NCBI GenBank assembly: GCA_030562195.1
Contig: JAUJPP010000012.1
Span: forward strand, 10,974,001 to 11,038,000
Direction: 5' to 3'
Length of the DNA: 64,000 nt
Origin: Nipponacmea schrenckii
Taxonomy: Eukaryota > Mollusca > Gastropoda > Lottiidae
The notes under the pieces were generated by a model that had not been told where the DNA came from, searched no databases, and saw only the letters and a program-made list of their open reading frames with translations. Shown piece after piece: positions 41,648 to 52,919 of this stretch; position 1 is the first letter of the stretch, and each line of letters opens with the position of its first letter. The position numbers were made by a program, and so were the translations under genes.

Positions 41648-42335
41648 CTTAGTAACATAGGAACGTCCACAACCATGCCAAAATGGATACAAAGATAACT
41701 GTTGACCAATTCCTTACAGGTCTGAAGGACTTGGTTAGAACAGACCACAGACCCGTTCCAACTATTTACAAGGAAGAATTAAATACTAAGCAATATTTCA
41801 ATATTTAGAAATATGGCTTGTATGACATGAATATGAAACACTTATTTATATAACCTCAATATATTGTATCATTTCAGGATTGAGAAGAGATGAATCAGAA
41901 GATGTTATTGCATAAATTCCACCAGGGTCGTCTTTTAGTGGAAAAACTATTAAAATCATCGAGAGGTACATAAGTGAAGTAGCGCCGACAATTGTACGAA
42001 CAAAAAAATCGATTTAGGGTAGTCAAAATGGTCCGATTGCGATGAAATTTGGTGTGAACATTTAGAATAATGTCCTTAACACATTGGATAAACTATTAAA
42101 ATCATCGAGAGGTACATAAGTGAAGTAGCGCCTTCTAACTGTCGGCTTTCACACCTGTGATTTCGCAATTTCAATTTTTAATACAAAAATAATTCATCTC
42201 GCTCAACTCACAGGGAAATGAATAAGCATACTACAATTGATTTGGATCAACAAGCTATTTAACATGATATAATTGCATAAAGATAGCTGCAAACTAAATA
42301 ACTGAACCATAAATCTATACAGGTATTATACTTAC

Positions 42336-42393
42336 TTTTTGAAGCAAGAAAAAATCGAATAACTAGAACACAAACTATGAAATATTTCGACAT
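42336..42393 (-). CDS. Signal-peptide exon copy 3, possible alternative first exon
   Basis: 58 bp, ATG at 42393 and GTAAGT-like donor (GTAAG) at 42335, phase 1 out. It encodes MSKYFIVCVLVIRFFLAS. Frame, donor and flanks are conserved with the first exons of genes A and B. No lectin or EGF exon lies between it and gene A exon 1 (33853), so it is either an orphan or a distal alternative first exon for gene A. Confidence 0.6.
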
Positions 42394-42868
42394 TTTTGCA
42401 ACCAGGAAGAAAATTACAGTAAACTAAAAATTCTCTTACTACTTTACTTCACCAAAATATTCTTATATTAAATCTAAATATATATGTCCTTGTACCTTTT
42501 AACAGTTTTGTAAACCTGTTACTGTCACAATATATACGTCACTCACAGAGTGAGTTTGTCATTTTGAGATTGCTCAGCATTTACAGGAGCATTGGTATAA
42601 GCACGCGGCGTCTTCTTTAGAGTATTGTGGCACCTAAAAGTTCAAGGTTAAATTGTACAAGCTATGGAAAGACATAATAATAATAATAATTCATGTAAAA
42701 TATCCATATTAATAATTAAGAAAAGGAGTAGGATAATTCGCTTTCAACTAACAAGGATGTTTACCTGTAAGTCGATATACATTGTGAATAACTTCCTGAA
42801 TAAAACTACACATTGCTAGTCTTTTAAAGTTGCCTTCCCTTATTTTCATATATATATATATATGTATG

Positions 42869-43010
42869 TAAGTTGGCTCTTACATGAAATGTCCCATATC
42901 CGTTGAATTCTATGCTATGTCCCTCTATGAGGCACATGTTAAGTTGGCTCTTACATGAAATGTCCCATATCCGTTGATTTCTATGCTATGTCCCTCTATA
43001 AGATAGTCAC
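42869..43010. repeat. 71-bp tandem duplication
   Basis: 'taagttggctcttacatg' starts at 42869 and again at 42940, followed by the same ~70 bases with few changes. A TA-rich run precedes it. Confidence 0.88.
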
Positions 43011-43232
43011 AGGTACCGCAATTTCCCCTTAGACATTTTTCACTTCATAGATAGGTTTTGGTGTCGAAATCGAGGTAAATTTAGCTCTGGTTAGCATTTG
43101 TTTCAAGTTTTTGCTCTAACGTTTGCTGTTGATAATTTCAAGCGAATGTAGAACATCTTTCATCCTGACATCATTCTCCAAAATAGGTATATTGTTTCGG
43201 ATTGTTTTCATGATGTCCGGATTCTTTGGATT

Positions 43233-43316
43233 GAAGGTTGAAACAAATGCTATCGGTTTAGGTCAAGGATAAAGAAATATGCGAAGTTAAACCGATAGCA
43301 TTTGTTTCAACTTTCA
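43233..43316. repeat. Short inverted repeat
   Basis: 'gaaacaaatgctatcggttta' near 43250 is mirrored by 'taaaccgatagcatttgtttc' near 43290, giving a stem of about 25 bp with a loop of about 25 bp. Confidence 0.8.
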
Positions 43317-43343
43317 ATTCAAATATATATATATATATATATA

Positions 43344-43658
43344 TAGGATAAAATAAACAAACACCAAAGACTGCTACTATAATTTCATGTTTTACCAATC
43401 ATCAGGCAGAACTGGAATAAAACAGAAAGGAGGCGTTCTCATTTCCATCCAGTGGAACAAAATTACAATGGCTAAGACACAAACATTTCAAAGTCAAGTC
43501 ATTATTAAGAAAATACGACAAGGTGTTATCAAACTAGGCTCCAAAACTTTTGTCGATATGTATGAACGCCTCCTTTCTGTTTTATTCCAGTTCTGCCTGA
43601 TGATTGGTAAAAAATGAAACTATAGTAGCAGTCTTTGGTGTTTGTTTATTTTATCCTA
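43344..43658. mobile_element. Foldback MITE-like element, 315 bp
   Basis: Arms of about 97 bp (43346-43443 and 43563-43656) are near-perfect inverted repeats starting TAGGATAAAATAAA and ending TTTATTTTATCCTA. The centre is unique. TA-rich microsatellites lie at 43324-43345 and 43721-43769. A TA target duplication would fit a Tc1/mariner-type MITE, but the TA-rich flank makes this undecidable. Confidence 0.8.
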
Positions 43659-43718
43659 CATGACATCACGCATACCGCGTTGAGCACTCTGATGGTGAAA
43701 GCCATACAAAACAATATT

Positions 43719-43720
<2 letters not shown>

Positions 43721-43769
<49 letters not shown>
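43721..43769. repeat. (TA)n microsatellite
   Basis: About 24 uninterrupted TA units. Open frames crossing it are artefacts. Confidence 0.97.
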
Positions 43770-43772
<3 letters not shown>

Positions 43773-44414
43773 CATAATTGGACCGGTAATACTCATATCA
43801 ATAGAAAGTAGAGGTGTTCGAATGACTGGGAAAAATACCAGATGGTCCCACATGTCATTAATTAACTCGTAATTAGGATAATTATGACCGGTATTCCCAC
43901 GGTAGGGTACTAAAATAGGTATGTACGTCAAGTCTCAAATGTCGTTGATCTTTTTTTATCATCCAGTCTGACAATTTGGTACATAAATCATAACGTAACT
44001 GGACGCTGTTGTTATGGCCCACATTCCATAATATTTTCCACAACAACAATGGCATTTTTGGTATTCCATTTATTATCTCTAGCAAAAGGCAATAAAACGT
44101 TTAAATATCATTCTGTTAAATCATTATGAATTAATTTAAATAAGTTTTAACTCACTTATAATAAAATACAAATCAATTTTTAGACGCCTTCGTTCATATG
44201 ACGTCATTTGGTCACGTGAACAAACATGGAGTCTAAATTTAGCGTTTCAAAGCAGATCAGAGTCAAATGGATTTCACAAGCATTTCTACGTCCACATAGG
44301 TCTTTTGATCTTGAGAATACATGGATTATTCATTAGAAACCCCACTTAATCAAGTAGTAAGCTTACTTTGGCTCTAATTAATGAGGCAACCCATCGTTAA
44401 ATATACCTTTGGCG

Positions 44415-44621
44415 CCATTTCATGGTAGTTACGTATTAGCCTAGCCTGAACTATTCTTATGTGTACGAACTGTACTTGTTTAATTACCTCCCCCTGCACG
44501 TGCATGTATTCTATTATTGTAAATGTCATCATACTGTAAAGTCGCCATGTTTCAATACAATATTTAACATCACCGTTTGAAGAGTTTTCCCTTTTAAAGT
44601 GTGCCTAATCACTGACTGGCG
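44415..44621 (+). repeat. 5' LTR of Gypsy-type element
   Basis: 207 bp, matched by 50580-50786 with about four differences. It is preceded by ttggcg (44409-44414), which recurs right after the 3' LTR (50787-50792) as a 5-6 bp target duplication. The sequence directly after the LTR starts TGGTGGCAGCAG, a possible tRNA primer-binding site. Confidence 0.9.
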
Positions 44622-44947
44622 TGGTGGCAGCAGCTGGGATTTTAGCTACCAAATACAGAACTGATTCAAAAGTTCAACAACAAAAAAACTTTATTAAAAT
44701 AACCTTGTCCCTAACCTAAGGGGTCTGAGACATTTCCGCGTATTATGACGGGACGGGTTTGTATGGAAGTAGGAACATAGCCTAACACAGTTTCTTCATC
44801 TAAATGTTTATTATTATCAAGCTTAAACAAACAGGTGATAACGAAATATAAATGCTGAACAAGATGCAGCTATGTAAAACGCTGATGCTAATGCTGTATG
44901 TCTGATGGTTTGAAAACAGTTCCTGAATGCAGCTCTAATTAAAACGC

Positions 44948-45447
44948 NNNNNNNNNNNNNNNNNNNNNNNNNNNNNNNNNNNNNNNNNNNNNNNNNNNNN
45001 NNNNNNNNNNNNNNNNNNNNNNNNNNNNNNNNNNNNNNNNNNNNNNNNNNNNNNNNNNNNNNNNNNNNNNNNNNNNNNNNNNNNNNNNNNNNNNNNNNNN
45101 NNNNNNNNNNNNNNNNNNNNNNNNNNNNNNNNNNNNNNNNNNNNNNNNNNNNNNNNNNNNNNNNNNNNNNNNNNNNNNNNNNNNNNNNNNNNNNNNNNNN
45201 NNNNNNNNNNNNNNNNNNNNNNNNNNNNNNNNNNNNNNNNNNNNNNNNNNNNNNNNNNNNNNNNNNNNNNNNNNNNNNNNNNNNNNNNNNNNNNNNNNNN
45301 NNNNNNNNNNNNNNNNNNNNNNNNNNNNNNNNNNNNNNNNNNNNNNNNNNNNNNNNNNNNNNNNNNNNNNNNNNNNNNNNNNNNNNNNNNNNNNNNNNNN
45401 NNNNNNNNNNNNNNNNNNNNNNNNNNNNNNNNNNNNNNNNNNNNNNN
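44948..45447. other. Assembly gap, 500 N
   Basis: Exactly 500 unknown bases, probably a placeholder length. Most of the Gypsy gag should lie here. Confidence 0.99.
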
Positions 45448-46320
45448 GCCAACCGACATAACAACAAACATTTCCTGAGTAAATGTCCTTACCTTCCAGC
45501 TAGTGACAAACGTTTTATGAATAAAGCCCGACAAGCTTCCTGCTTCGATGATGAGAGTACAGATGCTAATGATTCAACCCCTGACACAGGTAGTCTCAAA
45601 ATACTAGCATGCCGTGTGAGCACCAACAGATCTCCCCACTTCAAAGCATTTTACTCACAATTTCCCCTGCAACTTACTTTAGATACAGGGGCAGAGATGA
45701 ATATGATTAAAGCTTCCTTCGTACATTACATAGATGCTCCAATACAGAAGAGTAATCAAAGAGCCCTACAAGCTGACGGTATCACCCCTTTGAAGGTTGT
45801 AGGTGAAGTTCACATACAGCTGAATCGCGGCGACCACGATTTGACTCTAGACGCTATGGTTGTTGAAGATCTTGATGTAGACGTACTAGCAGGAACACCG
45901 TTAATGACTCAGAATGATATATCCGTTAGACCTGCCATGTGTCAAGTCATCTTTAAGGACGGCGATGTCATCCAATACGATTCTTCATCAAATACCACAC
46001 ATTCTTCTGCTGTTAGGCGCACCCAAGCCTATGTGTTACGCGCACCACCGTCCTCCACCACTGTTTGGCCAGGAGATTATTTAGAGCTAACACTACCAGA
46101 CGAGCTTCACTCTGAAGAGATCTTAGCTATAGAGGCCCGGTACGATAATGGTTCGTCGAAAAAGTTAAACAAAATTTGAGCATCAACCAAACCTTACCGA
46201 ACACGTTGGAGGAAAAATTCGCATTGCCAATGATACCAATCAACCACAAACTCTCAAACGCCATGAGCATTTCTGTCAAGTAAGACGTGTCGAAACCATT
46301 ACAAAGAAAGACTAGAATTG
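45448..46320 (+). pseudogene. Gypsy gag end and aspartic protease
   Basis: The open frame leaves the gap with 'KHFLSKCP', the second half of a CCHC zinc knuckle. The protease follows: catalytic 'LTLDTGAEMNMIKASF' at about 45672-45720 and the C-terminal 'VLAGTPLMTQNDI' at about 45885-45920. After a frameshift near 46150 the reading continues as 'GKIRIANDTNQPQTLKRHEH' to about 46315, where the insertion starts. It would process the Gag-Pol precursor. Confidence 0.8.
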
Positions 46321-47457
46321 CTTACAATTATGAACGTATTTCGAGAGCCTTAAAATATTATGTAGGCTAAATTTGCAATTACTTACATCTAGACAATATA
46401 TTGAATATCATTTGACCTAGTTTTCAAAGTCATAAAATAATTAGGTCACACCTTCCGTAACGGTTAATGATGGCGAAAATATGAAAATTATCAATTTTTG
46501 CTGTATTTAAGTACACTTATCTCTATGAATTTTTTAAGTAAGCCAAATTAAAAAATATCTACTCGTAGACAATATATTGAATATTATTTGACCTAATTTT
46601 CAAGGTCATAGATTAAGTGGGTCACACCTTCTGTACCCGTTAAAATGACTTAATTTTGAAAAAATCGAAATTTAAATAATTCGAAAGAAAATACGAAATT
46701 TGAAAATCAGTCTCCAAGAAAAGGTAGATAATGATCCAGTGTATCTATGTGCTTAATTTCATCAAAATCGGTCTATCAGTAGTGTCTGAATTTCGGATTT
46801 AAGAATTGTAACGAAAATTCAAAATGGCGGTCGATATGGCAGCTTGACCTAATTATTTAGGTCGAATCAATTACTATTGACAAGTTATTTATAAAACAGT
46901 TTTCACTTTTCACCTAGCAGTTATAGACCGGAAGTTACGTAATTACGTCATTTGAGGCTAAACCGGAAGTGGAATTTTTTTTTCACTTTTTTTCAAAAAT
47001 TATAAACATATCGCCTATCAACTGGTAAAGTTTCAAAATTTTACCATTTATATTAAAGGAGAAATCACGGTCTGAAATTTTTGCCGATGACCCTTGAAAA
47101 TTGAATTGCAAATCGTGGGTAAAATATTTAACCTAATTGCATAAAACCTATAATTGTTAGTTGACAAATACATTGAAGTTTTCAAATCTGAAAATCCGGT
47201 CAAAATCGAACTGAAAATAAACTTGCTAAAGCAAAAAAACCTGAACTTCCGGTTCTCACTTCCTGTCAGAGATAGAACTTCCGGTTTTGTTTTATTTGAT
47301 AATAGAAATCATTCTAAGATCAACTGTAGATTTAGAATTTCTGCACCTTTTACCAGTTTGTCTGCAAACTCATCTAAGAATTACAAAAAAAAAAAAAAAA
47401 ATAAAATAATCCGAACGATTACAATACGTTTTCGCCAAAGTCGAAATACGTAATAAT
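46317..47457. repeat. Repeat inserted between protease and reverse transcriptase
   Basis: About 1.14 kb of non-coding sequence interrupts pol. It includes two related blocks ('gacctagttttcaaagtcat' and 'gacctaattttcaaggtcat') and four CCGGAAGT-type boxes (46929, 46963, 47246, 47276). It resembles the repeats near 3.0-3.7 kb. Exact borders and a target duplication could not be set. Confidence 0.65.
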
Positions 47458-48735
47458 CAAGGTTACCTGCCGACCAAATCAGTCCTGTCTGCAGTTTCCA
47501 AAGACACTACCTTTTTCTCTGATATAGTTAAACTAGATCCAGATCATATCTTACCACAGTCTGTTCGTAAAGATTTCCAATCGGTAGTGCAAGAATTCGA
47601 TTCTGTGTTTGATCCTACTATTACAGGCTATAATGGATCCGTTGGCCCCTTTCAAGCAATCGTCAATATGGGATCTGTGGAACCCCCACAACGAAAAGGC
47701 AGAATTCCCCAGTACTCAAAAGATAAACTACAAGAGTTGCAAGATATTTTCGATCAATTGGAATCAGTAGGAGTCTTCCGTAAACCCGAGGATTTGAACC
47801 TTACAGTCGAGTACCTAAACCCTTCATTTCTGGTTAAGAAGAGCTCTGGTGGATTTAGACTAGTCACAGCCTTCGCAGATGTAGCAAGATACAGCAAGCC
47901 CCAACCATCACTCATGCCAGATGTTGATTCCATCCTACGCACCATCGCCTGCTGGCAATACGTCATCGTTACAGATTTGACACAGGCATTCTACCAAATA
48001 CCTCTTGCCCCTGGTTCTATGAAGTATTGCGGAGTATGCACCCCTTTCAGAGGTATTCGTGTTTATACCCGTACAGCTATGGGAATGCCAGCATCAGAGA
48101 CTGCGCTCGAGGAACTCATGTGCAGAGTCCTCGGCGATCTTTTGTACTCGGGCAAAGTTACAAAGCTGGCTGATGATTTATACATCGGAGGAAATTCGCC
48201 ATCAGAACTATTAGAAAACTTTCGTCTAACTTTACAAGCACTCAGCAAGTGTGATCTCAAATTAGCAGCCTCAAAGACGATTATTTGGCCCAAGTCAACT
48301 ACCATCCTAGGGTGGATTTGGTCACAAGGATCAATTTCTGCAAGCCCTCACCGCATATCTACGTTATCCACGTCTCCTCCACCCGAAAACGTCCGAGGAA
48401 TGCGCTCTTTCCTTGGCGCGTACAAAATACTTGGCAGAGTCTTACCTAACTGCTCATCACTCATTAGACCCTTAGAGGACGCCATCGCTGGTCTAACATC
48501 CAGCGACAAAATCAGCTGGTCAGAAGACTTACATCATCATTTCGCAGCAGCCCAACAGTCACTTACAGACCATAAAAGCATCTTATTACCCCGCCCGACG
48601 GATCAGCTATGGATCGTAACTGACGGATCTGTCAGTAAGCGAGGACTTGGAGCCACGCTCTATCTAACACGCAACAACAAAACCTTCTTAGCTGGTTTTT
48701 TCAGTGCTAAACTAAAGAAACATCAGATTACTTGA
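47458..48735 (+). pseudogene. Gypsy reverse transcriptase and RNase H (first part)
   Basis: The frame is open from about 47460. RT blocks: '[20 protein letters not shown]', '[16 protein letters not shown]' with the first aspartate, '[16 protein letters not shown]', '[10 protein letters not shown]' with the catalytic DD pair (LADD instead of the usual YxDD), and 'TTILGWIW'. RNase H starts at '[18 protein letters not shown]'. The frame is lost at 48733 by a one-base shift. Confidence 0.9.
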
Positions 48736-49290
48736 AGCATTGTGTATTACTGCAGCCATTAAACACTTCAGTCCCTACATAATCCAGTCTCACCACATGA
48801 CGAATGTTTTAACCGACAGTAAGCCTTGTGTCCAAGCTGTTCTAAAATTATGCCGTGGTGAATTTTCCAACAGTCCCAGAGTCACATCCTTTTTGTCCAT
48901 CACCAGCCGCTACCAAGTCAACCTTCTCCATCTTGCCGGTACATCCAATATTCCGTCAGATTTTGCCAGTCGTAATGCCACAGAATGTCACCCAATTGTC
49001 AAATTTGCAATTTTATATCCCGCACAGAAGATTCCGTTGTACGTTCTACCACCGCACATGATATTATCTCTGGTACCTGTCCTGTTCCGTTTGCAAGCCG
49101 TTCAGCGTGGATCCAAACTCAATCAGAATGTCCTGATCTACGCCGCACACACGCACACCTTAAACAGGGAACGCGACCATCTAAGAAGTTGACTAATATT
49201 CCCGATGTCAAACGATACCTTCGTAATGTTACCATATCCAGAGACGGTCTTCTAGTAGTCAAAAACCATTTTGCCCTACCTCTGAGTTAA
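48736..49290 (+). pseudogene. Gypsy RNase H end and pol linker
   Basis: It continues in another frame with '[12 protein letters not shown]', '[16 protein letters not shown]' (RNase H aspartate) and '[13 protein letters not shown]' (final RNase H block), up to about 49000. A further shift leads to '[20 protein letters not shown]', the linker towards the integrase. It lies between RT and integrase as expected. Confidence 0.8.
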
Positions 49291-49997
49291 TAGTAGTTCC
49301 TAGAACTGTTCTAAATGGACTTCTTACAGCAATGCATATCAAGTGTAGTCACCCTTCAAAGCATCAATTAAAACTCGTTGTGAAACGCCGTTTCTACGCC
49401 CTGGATCTCGAAAAAGCTATTAGTGACATAACTGATAACTGCCATGTGTGTTCGTCACTTAAGAAACTTCCACAGCCAGTAGCCGAACAGTCGACACAAC
49501 CTCCACCACAATCTATTGGAATCTCATTTGCTGCTGATATATTGAAACGTTGCAAACAAATCATTTTCGTTCTACGCGAAACAGCTTCTTCTTATACTGC
49601 ATGTTGTATCATAGATGATGAGCGGTGTACAACATTGCGTAATGCTCTGGCTCGACTTTGCCTTGAAATGCGGCCAATTATTGGTCCTCCGGTAGTTGTT
49701 CGTGTGGATCCAGCACCTGGTTTTGTAGCTCTCCGTGAAGATTCTGCTTTGATTCAACTTGGAATTACTTTAGACATAGGTCGTTTAAAGAATCCTAATA
49801 AGAATCCAGTCGCAGAATTGATAGATGAAATTGTACGATATCAACCAGAAGGAGGGTCAGTCACACCTCTCGGCTTATCCATCGTTACATCCAATTTAAA
49901 TTCACGTCTCCGCAATAGAGGCCTTTCTTCTCATATATATGGACACAGCGCTGCCAGTTTGATAACACCCAGTTACCAATTTGTGACCGTGAGCTGA
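49275..49997 (+). pseudogene. Gypsy integrase, N-terminal and catalytic domains
   Basis: The HHCC zinc-binding domain is present ('IKCSHPSKHQ' ... 'NCHVCSSL'). The catalytic core has aspartates in 'SFAADILKRC' and 'VVRVDPAPGF' and glutamate in 'KNPNKNPVAELIDEI'. The conserved 'SNLNSRLRNRGLSS' follows, after which the frame shifts near 49940. It would insert element cDNA into the genome. Confidence 0.88.
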
Positions 49998-50551
49998 TTC
50001 TACAACAGCATGAAATGCGTCTTAAAAACCATCCTCACAGTCAGTTTTCTAAGACCCCAAGTCGACTATCTCAGCTATCAAAACTATCTTCATCTGTTGG
50101 CGATCTCGTTTACCTTACCATCGATAGGGACAAAACTCGTGGTAGAAGCCGATATCTTGTTACAAACATTGATAAGGGATGGTGTTTTGTCCGAAAGTTC
50201 ACCGGTAACCAACTTCGGTCTTTGTCTTATAAAGTGAAAGTATCTGAGTGTATTCCGATAACGAACTTTTACTCTGATATGAATAGCAGTCCACACGAGG
50301 ATTCGTTAAGTGACGACGAACCTAGTGCTATACCTCCATCGTTTCCACCCGATGATTCATTGCGTCTCCCAACTCCAACCTTGCCCCAGATTCCCGATGT
50401 CATTGCCAAGCCACCATTGGATCCTGCTGTTCCTGTAGACTTACCATTCAACAGTCCTACTAAAACAGTCGATCACACGCCACAACGTCCACGCCGTGTA
50501 CGCAAGAAACCAAGTTACTTACAAGACTATAGTTGTGAATATTCAGACTAG
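49940..50551 (+). pseudogene. Gypsy integrase C-terminal region
   Basis: After the shift the frame reads 'IWTQRCQFDNTQLPICDREL', typical of the integrase C-terminal part in this group. 'VGDLVYLTIDRDKTRGRSRY' follows (a small beta-barrel-like, GPY/F-type segment), then a proline-rich acidic linker and a basic 'RPRRVRKKPSYLQDYS' tail, with stop at about 50550 just before the polypurine tract. Confidence 0.8.
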
Positions 50552-50579
50552 TAGTGATTTTAAAGATAAAGAGGCCTCG

Positions 50580-50786
50580 CCATTTCATGGTAGTTACGTA
50601 TTAGCCTAGTCTGAACTATTCTTATGTGTACGAACTGTACTTGTTTAATTACCTCCCCCTGCACGTGCATGTATTCTATTATTTGTAAATGTCATCATAC
50701 TGTAAAGTCGCCATCTTTCAATACAATATTTAACATCACCGTTTGAAGAGTTTTCCCTTTAAAGTGTGCCTAATCACTGACTGGCG
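50580..50786 (+). repeat. 3' LTR of Gypsy-type element
   Basis: 207 bp, pair of 44415-44621. Differences: one transition near position 30, a one-base indel near 100, a G/C change near 130 and a one-base indel in a T run. Confidence 0.9.
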
Positions 50787-50879
50787 TTGGCGGTTTATAA
50801 AATTATTCAGTCGTTTAAAGTTCAAACAATAACATGCCAGAGTGGAAAAGATGTGTATTTTGACATTTTGAACCATCTT

Positions 50880-51065
50880 TTAAACGACGCGTCTTGGATG
50901 ACATTTTCAAGATTTAGACTAAAAAAAGTTTTGGAAAGTCTTTGAAATTTACAACAACCACGATCCGTCCATCAAACTAACGACCAACGTCAGTCTCAAA
51001 AGCATTGATTTTCTCGATATCATAGCAGGTACTAATAAACTAGATATTTTTGGGTATAATCATGT
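50880..51065 (+). pseudogene. Penelope-like element reverse transcriptase fragment
   Basis: 'RVLDDIFKI' (a decayed xxDD motif) and, after a frame change, 'FEIYNNHDPSIKLTTNVSL' followed by 'IDFLDIIAG' match the last RT blocks of Penelope-like elements. Short and broken; assignment rests on two motifs. Confidence 0.45.
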
Positions 51066-51880
51066 TTCACGCAGGGGAGTAGCGTGTCCATTTTGACTGG
51101 GGGGGGGGGGTGTAACGTCTAAGTTTTACCGACGCACAGAAGTTCTTCCGGGGGCAAAAATAACTTACTCGCACTATTAAGTATATACATTATATACGAA
51201 CGAAATCCATCGTCATAGCAAATCCTAAACCTTTGAAAACCATATCAATCAGGAGTGTATCTAGAAAATGCCTAAAAGGTGATGTTTCCAAGGCAAGTCC
51301 TGTAGGCCAAAGGCCTTCGTATTTGGCCCTTGCAATTTTGAAAAGTCGATTTTGGAAGTCGTTTCCACTGGTCAAAATTATCAATTTTCATCGGAAACCA
51401 TATTTTTTATGTAGAACTTTTCGACCTATTCTGCGTTTTACCGACAAGTTCAGTAAAAATCACGTTTTATGTAGACGAACAGTTTTCCGATAACATCATC
51501 ACTGACACAAGGTTTCCACCTTTTCGGTCAGCCAATCGGTTTTACCGAAGGCTCCATTTCCCATCTATGACCGTCTATTATCGACCGATTCCGCGTTTTA
51601 CCGACAAGTTTGGTAAAAATCACTTTAATGTAGACAAACGGTTTACCGATAACATCTTAACGGACAGAAGGTTTTCACTCTACGTACCTGGTTTCACGAT
51701 TCCATCGAATTTTCACAATATGTTGACATACTGGGCATAAATCAATCCTTGATAGGATTCTTATGAATCATAGGCAAAGTGTCTCTCACGTGATCAGGTT
51801 TGGTAGAAAATTAGTCATATTGTGTATGTTTTAAATGACTTGTTTTGACTAAATTGGCAAGAATATTGTTTAACATGTCA
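51066..51880. repeat. Non-coding; 161-bp direct duplication at 51425-51690
   Basis: 'gcgttttaccgacaagtt' occurs at about 51431 and 51591, with the following ~90 bases conserved. A run of twelve G lies near 51101. No gene recognised. Confidence 0.6.
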
Positions 51881-52660
51881 GCAGTAAAGATAGCTTGTCA
51901 GGCAGGAAACGTACGCTCACTGGCAGCATTGAGTTTGAATAATAAAGTGAGCAATAACTCAAAAAACATTCACTGAATATTGAAGTCAAGGGCAAAAACT
52001 CAAAAACTGTTCAAGGAAAATCGTCAAATTGAAACTTGACCACTATCTTATCTATTTCAATACTCATACAACGTTTCATCAAAATCAATTGAAAATTGTA
52101 GCTTCTATCTCACACACAATAGAATTTTGACGCAATTTTACTAAGTCAAGGGCAATAACTCAAAAAAACGTCAAAATCGTCAAATTCAAACTTCACCGCC
52201 GTCTTATCAATTCCAATGCTCACACCAAGTTTCATCAAAATCCACCGAAAATTGTAGCTTCTATTGCACCCACAACAAAATTTTGACACAAGTTTACAAG
52301 TCAAAGGCAAAAACTCGAAAACTTTCATCGAAAATCGTCAATTTCGAACTTAACTACCGCCCTATCAATTCCAATGCACATGCCATGTTTCATTGAAATC
52401 CATTGAAAATAGTAGCTTTTATTGCACTAACATTAAACTTTGACGTGATGTAGATAAATCAAGGGCAATAACTCAAAAACCGTTCATCGAAAAATCGTCA
52501 AATTCAAATTTGATCGCCGTCTTATCAATTCCAATGCTCACACCAAGTTTCATTAAAATCCATTGAAAATTATAAATTTGTAGCTTCTATATTGTCTACA
52601 ACAAATGTTGACGGACCGACAGACTGACGGACATATTCATGTAGGCGTAAAATTGCACAT
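51880..52660. repeat. Truncated copy of the tandem-repeat TIR element
   Basis: Four or so ~150-bp units ('caagggcaataactcaaaaa', 'caattccaatgctcacacc', 'gaaaattgtagcttctat') end in 'gttgacggaccgaca'. The same units and end are seen at 58475-59610 in the gene B intron. The left TIR is missing here. Confidence 0.85.
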
Positions 52661-52919
52661 TGTTGAGGATTATTGAACAAATCATTTGCTTCTGAAATGT
52701 AATCCTCCCTATTCAGAAAATATTTCAGGATGGATGGCGGCCTTAGGTGCTTTCCGCGTGGATTTAGAAATAAACCCTGTTCTAGCAATAGAAATCAATC
52801 AGTAGATGGTCGATAAACAAGGTTGTCTAATTTAGACATCGGAAAAAATTTAATTCCACGATCTAAGATATTTCTCACATAAAGGTGTCGATTTTTTCAT
52901 ATAAAGGTGTCAATTTTGC

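Larger units (their letters stand above)
44415..50786 (+). mobile_element. Gypsy (Ty3-like) LTR retrotransposon, recently inserted but broken
   Basis: LTR, then (gag mostly in the assembly gap), a zinc-knuckle end and protease, a 1.1 kb foreign repeat insertion, reverse transcriptase and RNase H, integrase, and LTR. The order RT before integrase is that of Ty3/Gypsy. LTR identity of about 98% indicates a young insertion, yet four frameshifts break pol; sequencing errors could account for some. A polypurine tract ('aaagataaagagg') precedes the 3' LTR. Confidence 0.9.

Noticed and set aside
44823..45534. Long minus-strand frames of about 200 codons
   Set aside because: They run through 500 unknown bases; only short ends are real sequence, and these are antisense to the Gypsy element.
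47154..47453. 99-codon plus-strand frame between protease and RT of the Gypsy element
   Set aside because: It lies in the inserted non-coding repeat and ends in low-complexity lysine codons.
49572..50451. Minus-strand frames of 60-70 codons
   Set aside because: Antisense to the integrase frames.
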